NCBI GenBank assembly: GCA_900539095.1
Contig: UQAR01000092.1
Span: 1 to 6,492, forward strand
Direction: 5' to 3'
Length of the DNA: 6,492 bases
DNA from: an uncultured Ruminococcus sp.
Lineage (GTDB): Bacteria > Bacillota > Clostridia > Oscillospirales > Ruminococcaceae
Shown: positions 1-4,544 of the stretch, piece after piece
Layout of the letters: each line of letters starts with the position of its first letter
Numbering within the stretch: the first letter of the stretch is position 1
Made by a program: the position numbers and the translations under genes
The notes under the pieces: generated by a model
Databases searched by the model: none
What the model saw: the letters and a program-made list of their open reading frames with translations, nothing else
What the model was told of the DNA's origin: nothing

Positions 1-47
1 GAGATTCGCCTTAGTCTCGTGGGCTCGGAGATGTGTATAAGAGACAG
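1..47. other. Illumina Nextera i7 adapter (non-genomic)
   Basis: These bases are synthetic. They read as the last 5 bases of the Illumina P7 arm (GAGAT, 1-5), the 8-base i7 index TCGCCTTA (6-13, the primer form of Nextera index N701), the Nextera read-2 tail GTCTCGTGGGCTCGG (14-28) and the 19-base Tn5 mosaic end AGATGTGTATAAGAGACAG (29-47). The match is complete and in the right order, so this is untrimmed adapter left at a contig end. Genomic sequence begins at 48. An open reading frame running into it on the minus strand ends in LLYTSPSPRD, an artefact peptide, not part of any protein. Confidence 0.98.
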
Positions 48-535
48 CATATAGGCACACCACGCTCCGACAAAAACTTTGCAAACGCAAGAATGTTGTC
101 ATTGTAGTGTCCCGTAAGCTTTTTGTGCTCCTCACGGTCAATGTGCTTGATGTCCAGCATAACAAGGTCAGTGCACTTGCATAACCTCTCGAACTTCTCC
201 GTGTTGTCAGGCGTAAAAGTGATGCCCGAACTGTCAAGACAGGTGTGTATCCCCTTTTCCTTAGCCTTTTCAAAAAGCTCCGTTACAAAGTCTATCTGCA
301 CCAAAGGCTCGCCGCCCGTGCAGGTTATGCCGCCGTTTTTCATGAACTCTTTTACCGAGTCATATTCCGCCAGCAGACTTTCAACCGTCCTCTTTGTACC
401 TGTGCCTATCTTCCAAGTATCAGGATTGTGGCAGTAAAGACACCGCATAGGACAACCCTGAAAGAAAACAACAAACCTTATCCCCGGTCCGTCCACCGTA
501 CCAAAGCTTTCCGTAGAATGTATAAATCCCTCCAT
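48..535 (-). CDS. pflA: Pyruvate formate-lyase activating enzyme, 3' end missing
   Basis: Radical SAM enzyme that reductively cleaves S-adenosylmethionine with a [4Fe-4S] cluster and abstracts hydrogen from the glycyl-loop glycine of pyruvate formate-lyase; cytosolic. The N-terminal block HSTESFGTVDGPGIRFVVFFQGC is characteristic of the family. The cluster-binding motif CX3CX2C is C28-C32-C35 (CPMRCLYC), and the SAM-binding GGEP motif is at 74-77. I chose ATG at 535 because AAGGAGG (544-550) lies 8 bases before it; an ATG 12 codons upstream has no such site. About 162 genuine residues remain of a usual 240-250. The reading frame is cut by the adapter at 47/48, and everything after ...ERGVPI is artefact. 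The two leftover genomic bases (TG) would fit the Trp that often follows here in the family. It lies 220 bp behind the glycyl-radical domain gene and probably belongs to the same functional unit. Confidence 0.95.
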
Positions 536-543
536 GGGATATC

Positions 544-550
544 CCTCCTT
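544..550 (-). promoter_or_regulatory. Ribosome binding site of pflA
   Basis: AAGGAGG on the minus strand, 8 bases before the ATG at 535. It decides the start in favour of the internal Met (MEGFIHST) over the longer reading from 571. Confidence 0.85.
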
Positions 551-643
551 TTTTATTTCGCATGAACGCACGCCCGCTCAGCCTGCACAAACCATTCTGT
601 ATGGGACGGCACCCTCGACGTCCCGTTTCTGCTCGCTCACAAA

Positions 644-652
644 TTTATATCA
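644..652 (-). promoter_or_regulatory. Possible extended -10 promoter for pflA
   Basis: In the 220-bp gap between the glycyl-radical domain gene and pflA, the minus strand reads TGATATAAA, an extended -10 (TGn followed by TATAAA, 644-649). No good -35 is visible at the usual distance; the best is a poor TTTTGC 17 bases upstream. It would give pflA its own transcript with a leader of roughly 100 bases. The rest of the gap (572-791) holds only weak hairpins (for example GGGACG/CGTCCC at 603-624) and no credible reading frame, and I see no strong terminator after the upstream gene. Read-through from the operon is equally possible. Confidence 0.3.
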
Positions 653-791
653 CCGCATACCTATCCGCAAAAAGCAACAAACGAGCGGCAGCTCCCCTCC
701 ACATAAAACAAGAAGTTCTATGTAAGACGACGCCGACCGCCCGTGTGCATATTATCCGCAAAGAAACTCGCTCTATGCGGCAAAGCTCAAA

Positions 792-1043
792 TTAAAGGCT
801 CTTGTGGAACGTTCTTGAAATAACGTCGTCCTGCTGCTCCTTAGTAAGCTTTACGAAGTTTACAGCGTAGCCTGAAACTCTTATTGTGAGCTGTGGATAC
901 TTCTCAGGGTGAGCCTGAGCGTCCAGCAATGTTTCTCTGTTAAGTACATTTACGTTAAGGTGATGACCGCCTTTTTCTGCATAACCGTCAAGCAGTCCGA
1001 TAAGGTTGTCTACCTGTGCATCTGTTGGTTCAAAATTTGCCAT
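792..1043 (-). CDS. grcA: Stand-alone glycyl-radical domain of pyruvate formate-lyase (GrcA-like)
   Basis: An 83-residue protein that corresponds almost exactly to the C-terminal glycyl-radical domain of pyruvate formate-lyase. The block from NLIGLLDGYAEKGGHHLNVNV onwards matches the lyase C-terminus, and the radical loop RVSGYAVNF (55-63) places the radical-bearing glycine at G58. It ends in the usual TKEQQDDVISRTFHKSL. Unlike E. coli GrcA/YfiD (127 residues) it has no long N-terminal extension, so it is little more than the domain itself. The start ATG at 1043 is preceded by AAGGAA about 10 bases upstream. Because the upstream lyase core lacks this domain, I infer that this protein supplies the catalytic radical to the core in normal turnover, and is not only a repair part as known for E. 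coli YfiD. The symbol is given by similarity to the family, not to imply the same role. Confidence 0.93.
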   Translation of the reverse strand: MANFEPTDAQVDNLIGLLDGYAEKGGHHLNVNVLNRETLLDAQAHPEKYPQLTIRVSGYAVNFVKLTKEQQDDVISRTFHKSL

Positions 1044-1070
1044 AGTATTACATTCCTTTCTTAGTATTTA

Positions 1071-1110
1071 TGGAAAACAAGCGGAGCATTTATCTCCGCC
1101 GTTTTCTAAA
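1071..1110 (-). terminator. Intercistronic hairpin, possible partial terminator
   Basis: Between the 75-residue gene and the glycyl-radical domain gene the minus strand folds into GAAAAC-G-GCGGAG, a 7-base loop, CTCCGC-TT-GTTTTC (arms 1073-1078/1101-1106 and 1081-1086/1094-1099). The inner GC stem is followed by TTGTTTTC, a U-rich run that also forms the outer stem, and preceded by an A-rich run. This resembles a weak intrinsic terminator or an mRNA-stabilising hairpin. Either would set a different level for the core and for the radical domain downstream. The U-run is short and interrupted, so full termination is unlikely. Confidence 0.55.
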
Positions 1111-1118
1111 ATAGGGAG

Positions 1119-1346
1119 TTAATCTTCATCTCTGTCAATAGCGTCCTCTTCCGTTGGCTGGCAGCAAGCAGTCTTGCCGTCACCGCCGCAGTCAGAAGTG
1201 CTGTAAGTTTTAACGTTCAGACCCTCTTCAGTTTCGTCAACGTCTATCGTTAGATGACCTTGACCGCCCATCATAAGTCTGTCAATGACGTCAACAAGCT
1301 CGTTTACCTGAGCCTCGTCCTCGTCCTTTTTAACATTAAACCCCAT
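1119..1346 (-). CDS. Small paralogue of the glycyl-radical domain without the radical loop, Cys tail
   Basis: A 75-residue acidic protein that I do not recognise as a named family. Residues 11-36 (EAQVNELVDVIDRLMMGGQG..) align without gaps to residues 8-33 of the neighbouring radical-domain protein. Identical positions include A-Q-V, L, D, G, H-L and V, and several others are conservative changes. After that the similarity fades: the PEKYPQLTIRVSGYAVNF segment is absent, so no glycyl radical can form. The C-terminal third instead has Cys53 and Cys61-Cys62 (CX7CC) with Gly/Asp around them and an acidic end (EEDAIDRDED). Its ATG overlaps the core gene's end by 11 bases, with AAGGAG 10 bases upstream inside the core gene, suggesting translational coupling. 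I infer a core-binding accessory subunit, possibly a placeholder, chaperone or thiol/metal sensor; the role is unproven. Confidence 0.85.
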   Translation of the reverse strand: MGFNVKKDEDEAQVNELVDVIDRLMMGGQGHLTIDVDETEEGLNVKTYSTSDCGGDGKTACCQPTEEDAIDRDED

Positions 1347-3414
1347 CTTCGTTAAGCTCCTTAGCTATGCTTTCGATATCAAGGTCGCCCATGAATACCT
1401 TGTCGTCCTTGCCAAGAGCGTCAGGAATGATCGAGAATGTGTTAGAGATACCGTCCTGAGCGTGTCTGAATGGCAGCTTAGCAACAGAAGAAAGTGATGC
1501 AGATGCACCGTGAGTATCTCTGCCGTGCATTGGGTTAGCACCAGGAGCAAGAGGCACACCGATCTTTCTTCCGTCAGGTGTAGAACCGGTCTTCTTACCA
1601 TAAACAACGTTAGATGTGATAGTAAGGATAGACATTGTAGGAACACCATCTCTGTATGTGTGATGCTTTCTGATCTTGTCCATGAATGTTCTAACGAGGT
1701 CAACTGCGATCTTGTCAACTCTCTCGTCGTTGTTACCATACTTAGGGAAATCGCCCTCAACTTCGTAGTCAGTTACGATTCCGTCCTCATCTCTGATGCA
1801 CTTTACCTTAGCATACTTGATAGCAGAAAGTGAGTCAGCAACAACTGACAGACCGGCGATACCAGTAGCGAAGTATCTCTTGACATCTCTGTCATGAAGA
1901 GCCATCTGAACTCTCTCATAAGAATACTTGTCGTGCATATAGTGGATAACGTTCAGTGTATTTACATACAGACCAGCGAGCCATTCCATCATGTCGTCAT
2001 ATTTAGCCATTACATCATCATAATCGAGGTAATCACCAGTAACCGGACGATACTTAGGACCGACCTGTATCTTGAGTCTTTCATCTACACCGCCGTTGAT
2101 AGCGTAAAGCAAGCACTTAGCAAGGTTAGCTCTTGCACCGAAGAACTGCATCTCCTTACCGATTCTCATTGAAGATACGCAGCAAGCGATAGCGTAGTCA
2201 TCGCCGTGTGTAACTCTCATAAGGTCATCGTTCTCATACTGGATAGCTGAAGTCTTGATAGAAGTCTTAGCACAGAACTTCTTGAAGTTTACAGGCAGCT
2301 TTGTGCTCCACAGAACTGTCATGTTTGGCTCTGGTGCAGGACCAAGGTTCTCAAGAGTATGGAGATATCTGAATGAAGTCTTTGTTACCATTGGAACGCC
2401 GTCGATAGAAACGCCGCCGATAGACTCAGTTACCCAAGTTGGGTCGCCGGAGAACAGTGAGTTGTACTCAGGTGTTCTAGCGAACTTAACAAGTCTGAGC
2501 TTCATGATAAAGTGGTCGATAAGCTCCTGAGCCTCCTGCTCTGTGAGGATACCTCTGTCCATATCTCTCTTGATGTAGATATCGATAAATGTAGAAGTTC
2601 TGCCAAGTGACATAGCAGCACCGTTCTGCTCCTTAACAGCAGCAAGGTAGCCAAAGTACAGCCACTGGATAGCCTCCTTAGCGTTCTTAGCAGGACGTGA
2701 GATATCATAACCGTAGATCTCACCCAACTTCTTGAGTTCGCCAAGAGCTCTGATCTGCTCAGAAAGTTCCTCTCTGAGTCTGATGTTCTTAGAAGTCATT
2801 CTTACCAGTGAAGTAGCAAGCTGATCCTTCTTGTCCTCAACGAGGTAGTCGATACCGTAAAGAGCAACTCTTCTGTAGTCGCCTATGATTCTTCCTCTGC
2901 CGTAAGCGTCTGGCAGACCTGTGATGATAGCAGCGTGTCTGGCGAGTTTCATCTCAGGTGTGTAAGCGTCAAAAACGCCCTGATTGTGTGTTTTTCTATA
3001 TTCAGTAAAGATTTTTACAACTTCTGGGTCAACTGTGTAGCCGTTCTGCTCGCAAGCATTGATAGCCATTCTGATACCGCCGAAAGGCTGAAGTGAACGC
3101 TTGAAAGGCTTGTCAGTCTGGAAACCAACGATCTTTTCAAGATCCTTGTTGAGGTATCCAGGGCCATGAGAAGTGATAGTAGAAACGATCTTGGTGTCCA
3201 TATCGAGGACGCCGCCTGCCTCTCTCTCCTTCTTTGAAAGCTCCATTACCTGTTCCCAAAGCTTAGTAGTAGCCTCTGTAGGGCCTGCAAGAAAGCTATC
3301 ATCGCCGTCATATGGTGTGAAGTTCTTCTGGATAAAATCACGAAGATTTATAGAAGTGTTTGACCATCTGCCGGGCTTAAAGCCTTCCCACTCGTCATAA
3401 AACTGTCTTTCCAT
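1336..3414 (-). CDS. pflB: Pyruvate formate-lyase core lacking the glycyl-radical domain
   Basis: Formate C-acetyltransferase core: converts pyruvate and CoA to acetyl-CoA and formate in anaerobic sugar fermentation; cytosolic. The 692 residues follow the PFL family from MERQFYDEWEGFKPGRW to NTFSIIPDALGKD. The active-site pair is C411-C412 (AIACCVS, E. coli C418/C419). W327 in DPTWVTES and F425/R428 in QFFGAR match E. coli W333, F432 and R435, which contact pyruvate. E. coli PFL has about 760 residues with glycine 734 in the last 30; here the chain ends about 20 residues after DALGKD with an unrelated tail (KVFMGDLDIESIAKELNEDGV), so the radical domain is missing. That domain is encoded 293 bases downstream. 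I chose ATG 3414, not 3432, because AGGAGAG (3421-3427) lies 6 bases upstream. There is no frameshift: the next genes have their own starts and ribosome binding sites. Confidence 0.96.
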   Translation of the reverse strand: MERQFYDEWEGFKPGRWSNTSINLRDFIQKNFTPYDGDDSFLAGPTEATTKLWEQVMELSKKEREAGGVLDMDTKIVSTITSHGPGYLNKDLEKIVGFQTDKPFKRSLQPFGGIRMAINACEQNGYTVDPEVVKIFTEYRKTHNQGVFDAYTPEMKLARHAAIITGLPDAYGRGRIIGDYRRVALYGIDYLVEDKKDQLATSLVRMTSKNIRLREELSEQIRALGELKKLGEIYGYDISRPAKNAKEAIQWLYFGYLAAVKEQNGAAMSLGRTSTFIDIYIKRDMDRGILTEQEAQELIDHFIMKLRLVKFARTPEYNSLFSGDPTWVTESIGGVSIDGVPMVTKTSFRYLHTLENLGPAPEPNMTVLWSTKLPVNFKKFCAKTSIKTSAIQYENDDLMRVTHGDDYAIACCVSSMRIGKEMQFFGARANLAKCLLYAINGGVDERLKIQVGPKYRPVTGDYLDYDDVMAKYDDMMEWLAGLYVNTLNVIHYMHDKYSYERVQMALHDRDVKRYFATGIAGLSVVADSLSAIKYAKVKCIRDEDGIVTDYEVEGDFPKYGNNDERVDKIAVDLVRTFMDKIRKHHTYRDGVPTMSILTITSNVVYGKKTGSTPDGRKIGVPLAPGANPMHGRDTHGASASLSSVAKLPFRHAQDGISNTFSIIPDALGKDDKVFMGDLDIESIAKELNEDGV

Positions 3415-3420
3415 TTTACA

Positions 3421-3427
3421 CTCTCCT
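3421..3427 (-). promoter_or_regulatory. Ribosome binding site of the lyase core
   Basis: AGGAGAG on the minus strand, 6 bases before the ATG at 3414. The upstream in-frame ATG at 3432 has no comparable site. The same AGGAGAG core stands before pyruvate kinase (5969-5975). Confidence 0.85.
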
Positions 3428-3500
3428 GACATAAGATTTCGGGCAGCAAATATTACCGCAACATTTAGCGTAACTTACCTCTTTATAATACTACCGCTCG

Positions 3501-3520
3501 TATGTTAAAATAATAACATA
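3501..3520. promoter_or_regulatory. Rex-like operator over the -10 box
   Basis: Perfect inverted repeat TATGTTA-6-TAACATA (3501-3507/3514-3520). Its inner 18 bases match 11 of 14 defined positions of the clostridial Rex consensus TTGTTAANNNNTTAACAA as I recall it, with identical half-site spacing. It covers the -10 box of the lyase promoter, the position expected of a repressor site. Rex is an NADH/NAD+-sensing repressor of fermentation genes. No Rex gene is in the window, so the assignment is by motif only; another regulator could use the site. Confidence 0.5.
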
Positions 3521-3538
3521 TTTAAATTTTAAAGTCAA
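3510..3538 (-). promoter_or_regulatory. Sigma-A promoter of the lyase operon
   Basis: On the minus strand: -35 TTGACT (3533-3538), a 17-base AT-rich spacer, -10 TATTAT (3510-3515). Start of transcription would be near 3503, giving a leader of about 90 bases before the lyase core. Spacing and both boxes are close to consensus. Confidence 0.8.
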
Positions 3539-3589
3539 GCAACAATCAGAAATATTACTCTTACGCCACACTTCTTTCATATGTTAGAA

Positions 3590-3600
3590 TTGGTTACCAA
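3590..3600. promoter_or_regulatory. Palindrome TTGGTTACCAA upstream of the lyase promoter
   Basis: An 11-base palindrome (TTGGT-T-ACCAA) about 55 bases upstream of the lyase -35 box. It stands beside CATATGTTA (3578-3586), which recurs in front of pyruvate kinase. It is operator-like in size and position; I cannot name a regulator. Confidence 0.3.
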
Positions 3601-3704
3601 ATCGACATAAAAAACCTTGAATAAAAGCGTCATTACCTCCAAAACACATGAACATTTTTATGCAGACATACCCAGCCTATTTGCCAAAATATTCTTGCCA
3701 TTAT

Positions 3705-3719
3705 CATGAAATTTTCATG
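3705..3719. repeat. 15-base palindrome CATGAAA-T-TTTCATG
   Basis: Perfect 7-base arms around one central base, in AT-rich gene-free DNA upstream of the lyase promoter. It may be a protein-binding site. Too far (about 170 bases) from the -35 box for an ordinary repressor site. Confidence 0.35.
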
Positions 3720-3796
3720 GTACATCTATACAAATTTTCCAACATATTTTTATGCAAACAAATGATTTTTGATTTAATTTGGCAACATTCCATTAA

Positions 3797-3819
3797 TTGT
3801 TGCATTTTTAATGCAACAA
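3797..3819. repeat. 23-base palindrome with TTGTTGCATT arms
   Basis: Perfect 10-base arms TTGTTGCATT/AATGCAACAA around TTT. A third GCAACA half-site lies at 3782-3787 and can pair with TGTTGC at 3798-3803. As DNA it has the form of a regulator-binding site; as RNA it is a hairpin next to the two larger hairpins that follow. No regulator recognised. Confidence 0.5.
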
Positions 3820-3825
3820 ACAGCA

Positions 3826-4012
3826 CGATTTTCGGGATAAGTATAAGGGTATACTGCACCATAAAAAAGCAGCCGTACCCAAGGATATTATCCCAAATCG
3901 AATATCCTGCGAGGTAGCAGTGCATGAGGAAACATTCTGAGGGCGTGAATAGGTGAGGCCGAGGTGAAGTCTCTGATCGCACAGAAAAGCACTTCCTGCA
4001 CCTCGTTCGCAG
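3826..4012. ncRNA. Candidate structured RNA: two adjacent long bulged hairpins
   Basis: Hairpin 1 (3826-3900) stacks CGATTT/AAATCG, GGGATAA/TTATCCC, TAT/ATA, GGGTA/TACCC and CTGC/GCAG around an A-rich loop. Hairpin 2 (3907-4012) stacks CTGC/GCAG, GAGGT/ACCTC, GCAG/CTGC, TGC/GCA, TTCTG/CAGAA and GCG/CGC, with 4-base bulges (CTTC 3992-3995, GTTC 4005-4008) on one side only and a loop of about 32 bases. Another pairing, GGATATT/AATATCC (3883-3889/3901-3907), would disrupt hairpin 1 and touch hairpin 2. Stems broken by small bulges look like a folded RNA more than a DNA palindrome. Strand is unknown; one U-G pair in hairpin 1 favours plus, while a T6 run (3863-3868 on the minus strand) could favour minus. 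I find no clear promoter or terminator and no match to RNA families I know, so a decayed mobile element remains possible. Confidence 0.4.
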
Positions 4013-4068
4013 CTTGAAAATTGAATAAAAAAATATGACAATACGTTTTGATAACCACGCACCCCACG

Positions 4069-4184
4069 GTAGGGGCGAACACCGTTCGCCCGTCGAAGAA
4101 ACAAGCCACGATAACAACATGGTTCGATAACCGCAAAACCTTGCCCACCACACCTGTAGGGGACGACCTCAGGTCGCCCCTACA
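4069..4184. repeat. Composite palindromic repeat with TGTAGGGG ends (copy 1)
   Basis: The left unit has perfect 8-base arms GGGCGAAC/GTTCGCCC (4073-4080/4084-4091) after GTAG. The right unit is a 13-pair hairpin TGTAGGGG-A-CGACC, loop TCA, GGTCG-CCCCTACA (4155-4184). Together the outer ends form an inverted repeat (TAGGGGCGA...TCGCCCCTA). About 60 bases of unrelated sequence lie between. The same pair of units in the same order recurs at 6149-6226, and a single left-type unit at 6440-6465. This looks like a small non-autonomous repeat family (REP or MITE type); I do not know its name. Confidence 0.75.
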
Positions 4185-4256
4185 TCTTATTCAGGCAACT
4201 TCCTACCGCCGCAAAATCGCTCCGCTCTTTGCGAATATACATTTGTATAAGGGATA

Positions 4257-4294
4257 GAAAAAGCGGTGCAGAGTTTTCGCTCCGACACCGCTTT
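4257..4294 (-). terminator. Intrinsic terminator behind pyruvate kinase
   Basis: On the minus strand AAAGCGGTG (4286-4294) pairs with CACCGCTTT (4260-4268), 9 base pairs with a short inner GAG/CTC stem, and runs into TTTTTC. It is the first good terminator about 250 bases after the pyruvate kinase stop, in the right orientation. The stem alone is symmetrical and could act weakly on the other strand. Its left arm can also pair over 12 bases (4261-4272) with TCTGCACCGCTT at 4332-4343. Confidence 0.75.
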
Positions 4295-4344
4295 GTTACT
4301 GATTTTACTTTTGTATGCTTTTTATCATTTGTCTGCACCGCTTG

Positions 4345-4448
4345 GTAGGCTTACGCCTATTGAGGCTCTGCCTCAAGCTCCGACAGGGCTTTGCCCTGTA
4401 CCCACAAGGGGTTTCACCCCTTGACCCTGCCCAGGGACGTGTCCCTGG
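4345..4448. repeat. Array of five consecutive short-loop hairpins
   Basis: Five different small palindromes follow each other with almost no spacing: TAGGC/GCCTA (4346-4359), TTGAGGC/GCCTCAA (4360-4376), ACAGGGC/GCCCTGT (4383-4399), CAAGGGG/CCCCTTG (4405-4423) and CCAGGGA/TCCCTGG (4431-4448). Stems are 5-7 pairs and loops 3-5 bases. The arms differ in sequence, so this is not a tandem repeat of one unit nor a CRISPR array. It lies in the 3' untranslated part of the pyruvate kinase transcript. I recall similar hairpin strings between genes in other Clostridia but know no function. Confidence 0.8.
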
Positions 4449-4544
4449 ACCTTTTGCTCGCTACGCTCGGTGCCGACTTTTACTTTGCAGTGGTGATTTG
4501 CTCGGTGTGGCTTTGCCAATTCCTCACTCCTCACTCAAAAAGCT

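Noticed and set aside
123..725. Plus-strand reading frames across pflA and the gap
   Set aside because: They are antisense to pflA or cross non-coding DNA, and show no start signals or recognisable protein.
792..1346. Split lyase as a pseudogene or sequencing frameshift
   Set aside because: The three frames have separate starts with ribosome binding sites, the middle gene is a distinct paralogue and not lyase sequence, and the core ends in a tail of its own with no similarity to the missing domain.
3412..3432. Lyase core start at the upstream ATG (3432)
   Set aside because: No ribosome binding site before it, whereas AGGAGAG stands at the right distance before ATG 3414 and the family alignment starts there.
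3850..3855. -10 box TATACT driving a plus-strand RNA
   Set aside because: No acceptable -35 at 16-18 bases, and the box lies inside a stem of hairpin 1.
3924..3990. RNase P RNA, suggested by GAGGAAA and ACAGAA
   Set aside because: The two motifs are only about 55 bases apart and the surrounding conserved helices are absent; RNase P RNA is several times longer.
3704..4153. 149-residue minus-strand reading frame, with overlapping frames of 98 and 87 residues
   Set aside because: They run through palindromes and the TGTAGGGG repeat, have no ribosome binding site, and the three frames compete for the same DNA. The hairpin structure explains the sequence better.
4345..4448. CRISPR array
   Set aside because: Each hairpin has a different arm sequence, there are no spacers of constant length and no cas genes.
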